Shown here piece by piece: positions 42,880-51,210 of a stretch of DNA of 64,000 nucleotides (position 1 is the stretch's first letter; every line of letters begins with the position of its first letter). The position numbers and the translations under genes were made by a program. Below the pieces are notes generated by a model, which saw nothing but the letters and a program-made list of their open reading frames with translations, made no database searches and was not told the origin of the DNA. Source of the stretch: Poriferisodalis sp965116245 (GTDB lineage: Bacteria > Actinomycetota > Acidimicrobiia > Acidimicrobiales > Poriferisodalaceae); assembly GCA_965116245.1 (NCBI GenBank), contig OZ220497.1:2604001-2668000 (forward strand). Direction: 5' to 3'.

Positions 42880-43440
42880 AGGCGTCTACCCCTCGTCGCA
42901 AGTTCCACGCCGCAAATCACGCGCAGTAAATCACACCCTGTGAACTACCTACCTGTGGTCTGCACACCCAGCAGAGTACGGCGACCGCCCAGCGCTGCGC
43001 AAGTGATATTGCTGGCAAGGTGCGCAAGCCCGCAACGCCGCCACACTGGGCAGCCTTGACGCCGGGCAGCCTTGACGCCGGGCAGCCTTGACGCTGGGCA
43101 GCGCTGCCTGCGGGCAACCTTGACACCAGACGGCCGCCGCACTGTACAGCGCCGACTGTGAGCAGCCTAGATACTGGAGAGCAGCCACGCCGGGCAGCAC
43201 TGGTAACGAGCATCCTTGACCGCGGGCAACCTCAACACTAGACAGCCGCCACACTGGGCAGCGCCGACAACGGGCAACCTCAACACTGGACAATCTCGAC
43301 GCTGGGCAGCGCTGCCTGCGGGCGACCTCAACACTGGACGTCCGCCACACTGGGCAGCGCTAACGGCGGGCAGCCGGGACACTGGTCACCGTTACCCGGG
43401 GCTGCCTTTACTTGGGTCGTACTCCGGCGCTACTCCGCGT
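42880..43440. repeat. Long degenerate array between merR and the DUF151 gene
   Basis: From ~43030 to ~43390 the sequence is built of GGGCAGCCTTGACGCC-like units of about 15-17 bp, with GCCACACTGGGCAGCGC variants. Adjacent to the DUF151 stop (minus strand, TAG 43443-43441) are 11-bp units whose end reads TAG, TAG, TAC, TAA. No gene was found here; both strands are open in places because of the repeat. Confidence 0.7.
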
Positions 43441-43974
43441 CTACCCCGGGTCGCCCGACTCGGCCGATGGGCCAAAATCGCCAGGTTGCACGTCGTCCAG
43501 GAACTGCTTGAACTCATCAAGCAGTTCCTCAGGGTCGACATCGTCGTCGTCGTCCCCAGGGAGTTGAATGACCTGACCGGCCTCGTCAAGCACGGATTCA
43601 CTGGCAAATATGGGCGCATCGGAACGCACAGCTAGCGCTATTGCATCGCTCGGCCGAGCCGAGAGGGTGTGACTGTTGGAACCGACAGCGAATTCCAACT
43701 CAGCAAAAAAGGTGCGATCCCGCAGGTCAGTGATTGTGACTCTCTCCAGCGTTGCACCAAAGATGTCCAGCATCGCCGTCATAAGGTCATGCGTGAGTGG
43801 GCGCGGCACGCGAATGCGCTCTATGCCTCGATAAATCGACTGGGCTTCGGGTGTGTCGATCACTACTGGAAGCACCCGCTGAGGCCCGCTGGTTTCGCGC
43901 AACAACAGGAGAGGGCTCTGCGACGGCATTTCCACCTGCACGCCTAGCAACTCCATCTCGACCATGCCCTGCAC
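43441..43974 (-). CDS. Bifunctional nuclease (DUF151) family protein
   Basis: 177 aa. PLLLLRETSGPQRVLPVVID, then EAQSIYRGI, RPLTHDLMTAMLDIFGA and SARPSDAIALAVRSDAPIF are the standard DUF151 order. The C-terminus is a run of acidic residues (DDDDDVDPEELLDEF). Homologue of Rv1829. The fold is linked to nuclease activity in plants and bacteria; its role in actinobacteria is not known. It lies between two MerR genes, as in mycobacteria. Confidence 0.9.
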   Translation of the reverse strand: MQGMVEMELLGVQVEMPSQSPLLLLRETSGPQRVLPVVIDTPEAQSIYRGIERIRVPRPLTHDLMTAMLDIFGATLERVTITDLRDRTFFAELEFAVGSNSHTLSARPSDAIALAVRSDAPIFASESVLDEAGQVIQLPGDDDDDVDPEELLDEFKQFLDDVQPGDFGPSAESGDPG

Positions 43975-44380
43975 ACTACTTGGGCACCTGAGAGCCCAGA
44001 TTCAGGGTGCCAGCAATCAGGGTGCTGGCAATCGGGGTGCCAGCTAAGCGAAGCCAGTCGCCAGCAGCCTGGCGTCGGCAACCAGACACGCGCAGCCAGA
44101 CGCCGACAGACAGACGCCGACAGACAGACGCCGACAGTCAGATGCCGACAGTCAGATGCCGACAGACAGAATCTGGAAAAGGGGCCGGAACGCAAGAGCT
44201 GAGCGCGCGAGTCGTGAGTTCGGGCTAGCACACCGGACTCGCACTCCGGACCAGCACACCGGGTCCCGACTCAGTCGCTACCTAACTGGTTGACTCGTGA
44301 GCCGCAAGTGTTCTTCATCGGGACTAGAACATCGGGTCCAGACTCCGTAGCTACGGTTCGGATCAGAGCAGAGATAGGGG
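43975..44380. repeat. 14-bp array between the DUF151 gene and ftsR-like gene
   Basis: Between ~44080 and 44170 the unit CAGACGCCGACAGA / CAGATGCCGACAGT is repeated about six times. A second motif, GGGTGCCAGCAATC, is repeated three times near 44006-44045. The rest of the gap shows ACACCGG.CTCG repeats. No gene was seen. Confidence 0.7.
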
Positions 44381-45496
44381 CTAACGCCAGTAGCGGCGCA
44401 ACGCCTCCCCAAACACCACCGAACGCAGGCGCTCACACAGCGCTATGAGCCGACTCAAGGAGCGCTGGGCATCGAGCTCTGTTGAGGCACCGCCAGCGTG
44501 CAGAACTGGCTGAACGCTCTGCTCAAACACGGACGCGTCTCGTACTGCCGCGTTGCGGATCACGCGCAAGTGCCGGGCTCGAAGGCCGTAGGTGGCGAAC
44601 TCTCGCGAGATGCGAGCAATGAGCAACGCACCGCCGCCATAGCGCGGCTCTGTTGGTTCCAACCCAAGCGTTGCCTGCACAGCATCGGTCGGCGACGCCG
44701 TGGATGCTGCTGTATCTGTTGTTGCTGGAGCGTTAGGTGCTGGAGCCTCAGGTACTGGAGCGTTAGGTGCTGGGGCTGCGTGTGATCGGCCCGATTGCGC
44801 GTGCGCAGATTGTGCTTGTTCGGCTACCGAGAGCGGCACCAGCAATCCGAACTGGATCAGCTCTTCAATCTCCTCGATGTCAAGCCCGCTCTGCGCGCTC
44901 AGGTCTTGCGCACTGTACGACGGCTCGTCTCCCACTGCCATCCATGGCGGCTGGGTGTTGGCCGCTGACCCGATGGCAGTTGGCCCAGCCGCAGCTAGCC
45001 CAGCCGCAGCTAGCCCAGTCGCAGTTGGCCCAGTCGACGTGGACCCGATCACGGCAGACACAGACTCATCGGCCGGAGCGTCAGCTTCTGACGACGCGCC
45101 GGTCACACCCGACTGATCCGCCTGCTCCGGTTCTGTGACCCTAAGTTCGCCAGCCTCAGACTCGCTGATCTCAGCGGCAAGCAGCTCGGTCGCTCCAATA
45201 CCCCAAATGTCCTCTAGATGCTCACCTCGAGCTATTCGCTCGCCGATGACGCTTAGCGGCAGATACTGATCGCGTTGGCGTGTGAGAATCCAGCGCAGCA
45301 CTTCGATGTCGTGGGGCCCAAAGGCCCGATAACCAGCCGGTGTGCGAGCTGGCGAGATGAGCTTGCGATCCTCCAGGAAACGAATCTTGGAATCCGTCAA
45401 ATCGCCAAATTCGGGTCGCAGCAGCGCCACAACCTCACCGATCGAGAGCCGCGCTGTGGACGAGGAAGACATGGAAGGACCAGGAGAGGCGCTCAC
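44381..45496 (-). CDS. MerR-family regulator, FtsR/Rv1828-like
   Basis: 371 aa from GTG 45496. The HTH (LSIGEVVALLRPEFGDLTD, then KIRFLEDRKLISPARTPAGY) is as in FtsR of Corynebacterium, which controls ftsZ, and in Rv1828. The middle holds two low-complexity insertions: TGPTATGLAAAGLAAAG (15-bp DNA units) and a PNAPVPEAPAPNAP stretch, making the protein longer than the usual ~250 residues. The C-terminal domain (GLRARHLRVIRNAAVRDASVFEQ) is intact. Its start overlaps the garA stop by 4 bp (GTGA). Confidence 0.85.
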   Translation of the reverse strand: MSASPGPSMSSSSTARLSIGEVVALLRPEFGDLTDSKIRFLEDRKLISPARTPAGYRAFGPHDIEVLRWILTRQRDQYLPLSVIGERIARGEHLEDIWGIGATELLAAEISESEAGELRVTEPEQADQSGVTGASSEADAPADESVSAVIGSTSTGPTATGLAAAGLAAAGPTAIGSAANTQPPWMAVGDEPSYSAQDLSAQSGLDIEEIEELIQFGLLVPLSVAEQAQSAHAQSGRSHAAPAPNAPVPEAPAPNAPATTDTAASTASPTDAVQATLGLEPTEPRYGGGALLIARISREFATYGLRARHLRVIRNAAVRDASVFEQSVQPVLHAGGASTELDAQRSLSRLIALCERLRSVVFGEALRRYWR

Positions 45497-45945
45497 AACC
45501 CGACCGAGGAGATCAAGTACAGCAGCTTGAACTTGCCGACCTGCAACTCATCGCCGTTGCGCAACTTGACCTCACCATCGGTTCGAATGCCGTTGACATA
45601 GGTACCGTTCAGCGAGCCGACGTCACGCAACACGTGGCCTGCTGGGCCAGATTCGAGCACCACGTGACGACGCGACACAGTGATGTCGTCCAAGAACACG
45701 TCGCTTTCTGGATGGCGGCCAACGGTGACCCAATCGCCCGCTAGCTCGAATCGTGTGCCCGATCGGTGTCCAGCGGTGACCATTAGTTCCGCTTGCTCCA
45801 CCGAAGGTGGGGCCTTGCTCGGATCAATGGGCGAGAGCAACTCGGTCGCAGCGCCGACTGGTGCGTCGAGGCGGGCTCCGCATGCGGAACAGAAGCGCGC
45901 ATCATCAGCATTGGCTTTACCGCAAACGCCGCATGTGATCGCCAC
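45493..45945 (-). CDS. garA: FHA-domain protein with N-terminal zinc ribbon, GarA-like
   Basis: 150 aa. A zinc ribbon (C5-x2-C8, C19-x2-C22) precedes an FHA domain at ~55-145 with GRHPESDVFLDD (R77), SRRH (H94) and LNGTYVNG. The stretch ATELLSPID at 33-41 sits where GarA carries its phosphothreonine, but the ETTS motif is not the same. GarA (Rv1827) regulates the TCA cycle and glutamate metabolism by binding 2-oxoglutarate-linked enzymes. The position between gcvH and ftsR is as in mycobacteria. The zinc ribbon is an addition compared with GarA. Confidence 0.85.
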   Translation of the reverse strand: MAITCGVCGKANADDARFCSACGARLDAPVGAATELLSPIDPSKAPPSVEQAELMVTAGHRSGTRFELAGDWVTVGRHPESDVFLDDITVSRRHVVLESGPAGHVLRDVGSLNGTYVNGIRTDGEVKLRNGDELQVGKFKLLYLISSVGL

Positions 45946-45973
45946 GTGGATCAGTCGTCCTATTCAGTCGTCT

Positions 45974-46375
45974 TCAGTCGTCCTGCGAAATCAACGCTGC
46001 ATAGCCATCGGCATCTAGCAGCGCCTCCTTCTCAGCGGACGCCAGCGAGGCATCTTGGGTGGGCGCTATGACACAGATCCAGCCGTCTTCGTAGGGAGCT
46101 TCGTTGATGAGCTGCGGTTCATCGGAGAGGTCAACGTTGACCTCGACGATCTCGCCCGAGATCGGAGCGAAAATGTCCGATACCGACTTGGTTGATTCAA
46201 TTTCGCACATTGGCTCGTCGGCAGTTACCGCAGCACCGATCTCAGGCAGTTCCACATACACAACGTCGCCAAGCGCGTCCTGCGCGAAGTCGGTTATGCC
46301 GACCTGCACTCCCCCGCCGACGGGCCGCACCCATTCGTGATCACTTGAGTAGAGAAGCTCAGCGGGTATCTCCAT
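45974..46375 (-). CDS. gcvH: Glycine cleavage system H protein
   Basis: 133 aa. SDHEWVRPVGGGVQVGITD opens the protein. The lipoylated lysine is K63 in EIESTKSVSDIFAP, with a normal GEIVEVN segment after it. H protein shuttles the aminomethyl group between GcvP and GcvT. It is 28 bp upstream of garA on the same strand, an arrangement shared with mycobacteria. Confidence 0.96.
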   Translation of the reverse strand: MEIPAELLYSSDHEWVRPVGGGVQVGITDFAQDALGDVVYVELPEIGAAVTADEPMCEIESTKSVSDIFAPISGEIVEVNVDLSDEPQLINEAPYEDGWICVIAPTQDASLASAEKEALLDADGYAALISQDD

Positions 46376-46439
46376 GTCCGCGAACCTACCGGATAGCTGT
46401 GGCTTCGTTGGCTATATCTCGTGCAACCAGCATCTCGTG

Positions 46440-46580
46440 CAACCAGCACCGTGTCTCATGCAGACAGCGAACCCAGACAGACAGCGAACCCAGGCAGATA
46501 GCGAACCCAGGCAGATAGCGAACCCAGGCAGGAAGCGAGCTCAGGCAAGTAGCGATCACAGGCAGAGAGCAAACCCAGGT
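46440..46580. repeat. ~17-bp array between pgsA and gcvH
   Basis: Units GCGAACCCAGGCAGATA and variants repeat seven to eight times. Unlike the arrays at gene ends it keeps no stop codon pattern on either strand. The remaining parts of the 271-bp gap show a doubled CATCTCGTGCAACCAG. Confidence 0.75.
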
Positions 46581-46646
46581 ATACAGCGTCATCGCCTCGG
46601 CGATCCAGAACGCCATGACAGGACCCCCTCACGCACAGCGAGTCGC

Positions 46647-47414
46647 TCAATCGCTGACGCAGCCCGCCCGCCTCATGCGCAGAGCAGTCATGGCTTGCGG
46701 GATGTAGCCCAGCGCCGACCAGTAGTGGATAGGCAGGCCAACGGCCACGAAGATCCAGGCGCCCAAGAGGAAAACGTCTGCCGCGGCTATATGGCTAGCA
46801 CCCGCTAGGAAACTCGGTACAGCGAACATCATGAGGAAAGTGCCGGTCTTTCCCCACCAGCTCACTTCAATCTTGCGAGCGCCGAGCGCGGCCAACACCA
46901 GGGCCGCCACAGCCACCCCGGCTTCGCGAAACAACGCCAGCACAGCAAGCCACAACGGCAGCGAGCCATCGACGATCAGAACCATAAGAGCCACCAGCAA
47001 CAGCAACCGATCGGCTGTGGGGTCCAAGATCTTGCCCAACTCCGACACCTGATTGAAGCGTCTCGCTACCCAGCCATCCACCCAGTCAGTCGCACCGAGC
47101 GCGCCCAGAAGCAAAGCTGCCGCCCAGCGGTCCTCGGCACCGAACACCAGCCAGACAAACCACGGCAAGCAGCACAAACGGGCCAGGCTGATCAGGTTTG
47201 GCACGGTGAACGGACGCCAACCAGGCCCGCTTTTCGCATCCGAAGCAGAGACCGGTGTCGGAGGCGGTATCAGAGGCGAAGTCAAAGCGGGAGTTGAGTC
47301 CAATGTTGAATCCAACGTCGGAGGCGGCGTCGAGGCCCGTGGCGGTGTGGGTGACGAGGCTTGCGTAGCAGTCGCTGCCGCTTCTGATTCTGGAGCCTCG
47401 CTCATCGGGATCAC
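46647..47414 (-). CDS. pgsA: CDP-alcohol phosphatidyltransferase (PgsA-type)
   Basis: 255 aa. The CDP-alcohol motif D-x3-DG-x2-AR-x8-G-x3-D-x3-D is read from ATDWVDGWVARRFNQVSELG and KILDPTADR. Several membrane segments follow. The enzyme makes phosphatidylglycerol phosphate from CDP-diacylglycerol in the membrane, or a related phospholipid. Residues 1-70 are low complexity with STLDSTLDSTPA-type repeats; the real enzyme probably begins near WRPFTVPNLISLARL. The cluster position corresponds to Rv1822 (pgsA2). Confidence 0.87.
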   Translation of the reverse strand: MIPMSEAPESEAAATATQASSPTPPRASTPPPTLDSTLDSTPALTSPLIPPPTPVSASDAKSGPGWRPFTVPNLISLARLCCLPWFVWLVFGAEDRWAAALLLGALGATDWVDGWVARRFNQVSELGKILDPTADRLLLLVALMVLIVDGSLPLWLAVLALFREAGVAVAALVLAALGARKIEVSWWGKTGTFLMMFAVPSFLAGASHIAAADVFLLGAWIFVAVGLPIHYWSALGYIPQAMTALRMRRAGCVSD

Positions 47415-47685
47415 GGTACGGCCTCAAAGTACCGATGTGAATCACCCCGATAAATCACCCGGAGAAGAGGGGCAGAATCGAGACACCGGTACCTCCGAGG
47501 CTGCTGGTGCCTGTACCGCTGTTCTCGCGCTTCTGTTGTCTGAGCTGTTTACTTCGGCTGCTGTTACCCGGACTGATGTGCTTTGGCTGCCGACCGAGGC
47601 CGCCCTTCTAGGCCTCCCTACCTCGCTGCCTTACTAGACCGCCCTTCTAGGCCGCCCTTCTAGGCCGCCCTTCTAGGCTGAACCG
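47415..47685. repeat. 13-bp TAG-containing array upstream of the HIT gene
   Basis: From ~47600 to 47680 the units GCCCTTCTAGGCC keep TAG in each copy (47608, 47635, 47648, 47661, 47674), ending in TGAACCGATGG at the HIT start. The first 190 bp are the upstream region of pgsA with a doubled AATCACCCCGATA-type element. The gene whose stop this array copies is not obvious. Confidence 0.6.
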
Positions 47686-48090
47686 ATGGCCACGGTATTC
47701 ACGCGCATCATCGAGGGCGAATTGCCGGGCACGTTCGTTTGGCAGGACGAACGCTGTGTTGCCTTCTTGTCCATCAACCCACTTTCGCCAGGCCACACGC
47801 TGGTAGTGCCGATAGCCGAAATTGATCACTGGCTCGACGTTCCAGCAGATCTGCAAGCTCACCTGTTTGGCGTAGCGCGTCAAATCGGCGAGGCACAGAT
47901 GCGTGCGCTGAAGCCCAAGCCCGAGCGCATCGGTCTAGTAATCGCTGGCTTCGAAGTGCCTCACTGCCACATTCACGTGTGCCCCGCGAACTCCATGGCC
48001 GACATGAACTTCGCCCGGCCGCTACCTATGGCATCAGCCGAAGATCTGCACGAACCGGCCGAAGCCATACGCACTGCAGTTGAGCAGTGA
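47686..48090 (+). CDS. HIT-family nucleotide hydrolase/transferase
   Basis: 134 aa. TRIIEGELPGTFVWQDERCV and the histidine triad PHCHIHVCP are clear. HIT proteins split nucleoside phosphoramidates or dinucleotides in the cytosol; the exact substrate is open. The last residues (VEQ) end 146 bp before the convergent SRAP gene. Confidence 0.92.
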   Translation: MATVFTRIIEGELPGTFVWQDERCVAFLSINPLSPGHTLVVPIAEIDHWLDVPADLQAHLFGVARQIGEAQMRALKPKPERIGLVIAGFEVPHCHIHVCPANSMADMNFARPLPMASAEDLHEPAEAIRTAVEQ

Positions 48091-48138
48091 GGTGTGCTGG
48101 CCTTATGTGGCTCTGAGTTCGTATAGGACCCGTTTTCT

Positions 48139-48250
48139 AAGCAGCCCCATTGCTATGCGGCCCAGACTTCAATACAGCCCAGACTTCAATACAGCCCAGA
48201 CTTCAATACAGCCCAGACTTCTACACAGCCCAGACTTCAAAACAGCCCCG
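48139..48250 (-). repeat. 17-bp stop-codon array after the SRAP gene
   Basis: On the minus strand, units GGGCTGTATTGAAGTCT follow each other from the gene end. Stops in successive units are TGA (gene), TAG, TGA, TGA, TGA and TAG. The two TAG copies are shifted by one base relative to the TGA copies, yet a stop is still present. Confidence 0.85.
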
Positions 48251-49109
48251 ATTGAGCAGCGGCCGGTTCTTCAGTCTCAACGGGCTTGATCAAGCTGGGG
48301 TCGTTGTTGCGGACGTTGCCCACGGCGCGGCCTACTTGGTGAGAGTTCAAAATGCCGGGCGCAGCGGCCGCATACATTGCGCTCAACTCGTTGATGTCGT
48401 CGTTGGCCGGGTCTAGCCAAGCGTCCCACTGTGAGAGCTCCAACAGCACCGGCATGCGGTGATGAATCGGTGCCATGAAGTCGTTCGCAGCAGTGGTCAA
48501 CACCGTTGTCGAGTGAAGCACCCGGCGCGGCGCGCTGGCGAAGTCCTGGCCTGCATCAATCAGGGCTGGCCTATCCGGGGCTGGGCTATCCGGAGCTGGG
48601 CTATCCGGGCCTGGGCTATCTGGGCCTGGGCTATTGGGGCCCGGATCATCGAGAGTCTCTTCGCCGGGCGGCGCCCAACTCTCCCATAATCCGGCCATAG
48701 CGAGCATGTCGCCATCGCTTCGAGTGATGTAGTGCGGTAACGGACGCTGCTGGGGCTTGCCCCGCTCACCGCTCTCGCCCTTATGCGCCCGAGGCCACTC
48801 GTAGAAGCCATCGGCTGGAACAATGCAGCGGCGTCGCTTGAACGCACGACGAAACGTGTTCTTTGATGCCGCCGTTTCGGATCGTGCATTGAACAAAGGT
48901 GGACCCTTGCCAGGACTAGTTGACCATGGCGGCACTAGGCCCCAGCGAAACACCTCAAGTCGACGCTCGTACCCATTGCCGACTACGGCAACGATGTCGT
49001 TGGTGGGGCTTACGTTGTAGCTGCGACGGACCGCAAAGCTCGGCAGCGGTGCGTCGAAGTACGCGGCTACCTGTTCAAGATCCGATGCTGAAACGAAGCG
49101 TCCGCACAT
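48237..49109 (-). CDS. SRAP-domain protein (HMCES/YedK-like abasic-site DNA-protein crosslinker)
   Basis: 290 aa from ATG 49109, so that the catalytic Cys is residue 2 (MCGRFV). Other active-site parts: FNARSETAASKNTFRRAF, IVPADGFYEW and the late His in HHRMPVLL. SRAP proteins bind covalently to abasic sites in single-stranded DNA and protect them. An insertion of NSPGPDSPGPDSPAPDSPAP, coded by 15-bp units, lies in the middle, outside the active site. Ends with the stop-codon array. Confidence 0.9.
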   Translation of the reverse strand: MCGRFVSASDLEQVAAYFDAPLPSFAVRRSYNVSPTNDIVAVVGNGYERRLEVFRWGLVPPWSTSPGKGPPLFNARSETAASKNTFRRAFKRRRCIVPADGFYEWPRAHKGESGERGKPQQRPLPHYITRSDGDMLAMAGLWESWAPPGEETLDDPGPNSPGPDSPGPDSPAPDSPAPDRPALIDAGQDFASAPRRVLHSTTVLTTAANDFMAPIHHRMPVLLELSQWDAWLDPANDDINELSAMYAAAAPGILNSHQVGRAVGNVRNNDPSLIKPVETEEPAAAQSGLF

Positions 49110-49117
49110 GATTAGCA

Positions 49118-49248
49118 CCCCTTACAACACCGGACGAATCAGTCAACTACGGGCAGCGCGCAGCAAAGCCCCAGGCGACAGCCCTAGACGACAGCCCTAG
49201 ACGACAGCCCTAGGCGAAATGCCTAGAAGAACTACCTAGAAGAACTGC
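49118..49248 (-). repeat. 13-bp stop-codon array after the IlvG-like gene (TAG x6)
   Basis: On the minus strand, TAG recurs every 13 bp from the gene stop (49251-49249): six TAGs and then TGG. The ten bases between the stops change from GCAGTTCTTC to GGCTGTCGTC, so the stop is the best kept part. The remaining sequence up to the SRAP start is not recognised. Confidence 0.88.
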
Positions 49249-50973
49249 CTAGACGTACGTGGAGCCCTTCATCGCTCCGCGATCTTGACGGATCTCCACG
49301 TTGACCAGCGCCGGACGGCCCGAGCTGAACGCTCGCTCCAGCGCTGGCGCAATCTGGTCAGGCTGGGTGACATGCTCACCATGTCCGCCCAGAGCCTCCA
49401 CAACTTTGTCGTATCGGGTGTAGTTCAGCTCGGTGGCTACTACTCGATCCTGGCCGTACAGGTTGGCCTGAGGGCGCAACATCTGACCCCAAGCAGCATC
49501 GTTGCCCACAATTCCCACGATTGGCAGGCCGAACCGCACTGCGGTGTCGTACTCAAAACCGTTCAGACCAAATGAACCATCGCCATAGATGATCAACACT
49601 CGCTTGTCCGGATGCGCCTTTTGCGCAGCCAACGCGAACGGCATCCCAACCCCGAGCGTGCCCAGCGGTCCGGGATCCATCCAGGTTCCCCGACGCGGCA
49701 CACGAATGACCTTGGACGCCTGCGCCACAATGTCGCCGCCGTCACCGATCACGATCATGTCGTCTGTGACTGCGTCGGCAATTTCACGGCACAGGCGCAA
49801 CGGGTCGATGGGTACTTCATCGCTGTTGAGTTGCGCCAGGCGAGCCTCGTTGAGTTCAGATTCGCGCGCCACCAGCGTGGCCAGGTGGGCTGATGCCTCA
49901 ACCGGCCCGCTTTGCGACGCGAGGAGCTTCTGCAACGCTGCGAGGTTTGCGCCCAGGTTGCCGACCAGTCCCACCTCAGCCGCTCGGTTCTGCCCGATAA
50001 GTGTCTCGTCTAAGTCCAGTTGCACAATGCGAGCCTCAGCAGGGATAGCGCGGCCGAACTTCATACGAAAGTCCAGCGGCGTACCCGCCAGGATCACCAC
50101 GTCGGCCCCAGCCAAGGCTTCAGACCTAGTTAGAGACAAGAACGAGGGGTGATCCCAAGGGATTTCCCCTCGAGCCATCCCGTTCACGTAACACGGTATG
50201 GAAGTGGCGTCCAGGAACGAGGCCAACGCTGCGCCGCCTTCGCTCCACTTGAGCGAAGTACCCGCCATCACGACGGGCGAGTGTGCGCCAGCAATGACCT
50301 CAGCCGCTTTGGCGAGCGCATCGGGCGGTGCGGTTGACGCAACGCGATAGTCACGAAACTGCGGTAGCGGTGTCGCTTCTAGGTCGACCGTGCCGTGCAG
50401 CACATCCATTGGGATTTCCAGAAAAGACGGACCCGGCACACCGCTCAGCGCCGTGCGCACCGCCAACTCGATGTACTCAGCTATACGACTGGTTTGCGCG
50501 CAGGTGCCAGACCACTTCGATATGGGACGCATCAGCGACACGTGGTCCATTTCCTGGAGAGAACCTCGACCCGTATGGCGGAACGGCCCCTGACCGCCGA
50601 ACACCAGGATCGGTGAGTTAGCTCGCCACGCGTTGGCTACACCGGTCACACCATCGGTCACACCGGGGCCAGCAGTAAGTATCGCCACTCCCACTTTGCC
50701 CGGATGCAGACGAGCCCATGCGTCAGCGGCATGTACCGCAGCTTGCTCATGGCGCACATCGATGATGTCGATGCCCTCATCCAGACAGCCGTCGTATATG
50801 CCCATGACGTGGCCACCTGAGAGCGTGAAAACGCACTCCACGCTGGCTGCCTTTAGTGCCTTAGCGGCGAGCTTGCCGCCGTGTGCCCCAACTAGTGCCT
50901 CAGTGGCCTCAACACCCAAGGTGCGCCGCCGCTCGTCACGCTGTTGCTCATCACGCTGTTGCTCTTCACTCAT
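49249..50973 (-). CDS. Thiamine-pyrophosphate enzyme, acetolactate synthase (IlvG)-like
   Basis: 574 aa. The TPP-activating Glu is E76 (VRHEQAAVHAADAW). A central FAD/ADP-type domain follows, then the cofactor motif GDGSFGLNGFEYDTAVRFG, read as GDG...N. Acetolactate synthase, oxalyl-CoA decarboxylase and 2-hydroxyacyl-CoA lyase share this layout and cannot be parted with certainty here. M. tuberculosis has ilvG (Rv1820) near pgsA2, so IlvG-like is the best call. The N-terminal QQRDEQQRDERRR is a short repeat. No regulatory small subunit is adjacent. Confidence 0.8.
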   Translation of the reverse strand: MSEEQQRDEQQRDERRRTLGVEATEALVGAHGGKLAAKALKAASVECVFTLSGGHVMGIYDGCLDEGIDIIDVRHEQAAVHAADAWARLHPGKVGVAILTAGPGVTDGVTGVANAWRANSPILVFGGQGPFRHTGRGSLQEMDHVSLMRPISKWSGTCAQTSRIAEYIELAVRTALSGVPGPSFLEIPMDVLHGTVDLEATPLPQFRDYRVASTAPPDALAKAAEVIAGAHSPVVMAGTSLKWSEGGAALASFLDATSIPCYVNGMARGEIPWDHPSFLSLTRSEALAGADVVILAGTPLDFRMKFGRAIPAEARIVQLDLDETLIGQNRAAEVGLVGNLGANLAALQKLLASQSGPVEASAHLATLVARESELNEARLAQLNSDEVPIDPLRLCREIADAVTDDMIVIGDGGDIVAQASKVIRVPRRGTWMDPGPLGTLGVGMPFALAAQKAHPDKRVLIIYGDGSFGLNGFEYDTAVRFGLPIVGIVGNDAAWGQMLRPQANLYGQDRVVATELNYTRYDKVVEALGGHGEHVTQPDQIAPALERAFSSGRPALVNVEIRQDRGAMKGSTYV

Positions 50974-51061
50974 GTTGATCCCCCCAGATGTGCTGTCGCT
51001 GCTGCGATGCGCTGTCGCTGCTGCTTACTCTGGCAAGCAAGCGTTGCTTTGGCAAGCGGGA

Positions 51062-51210
51062 GCTGCCTACTGCCCGCTTATGCGAGCACGTGATGCTCGC
51101 TACCCGCCTACGCGAGCACGTGCTGCCCGCTGCCCGCCTACGCGAGCACGTGCTGCCCGCTGCCCGCTTACGCGAGCACGTGCTGCCTGCTGCCCGCTCA
51201 CGCGAGCACG
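51062..51210 (-). repeat. 30-bp stop-codon array after leuS, each unit with AGCACGTGCT
   Basis: The gene end GTGCTCGCG-stop is copied four times downstream at exactly 30-bp steps. The stops are TGA (gene, 51200-51198), TAA, TAG, TAG and TAA, all in the leuS frame. Most units contain the palindrome AGCACGTGCT. The rest of the gap toward the IlvG-like start holds CTGTCGCTGCTGC repeats. Confidence 0.9.

Noticed and set aside
43030..43390. Long array between merR and DUF151 genes as a CRISPR
   Set aside because: Units follow each other without unique spacers and drift gradually, so it is a degenerate tandem repeat.
47053..47637. Plus-strand ORF of 194 codons opposite pgsA, ending at the TAG array
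   Set aside because: It is antisense to a well-supported gene and has low-complexity content. Its stop at the array is suggestive but not enough to call it a gene.
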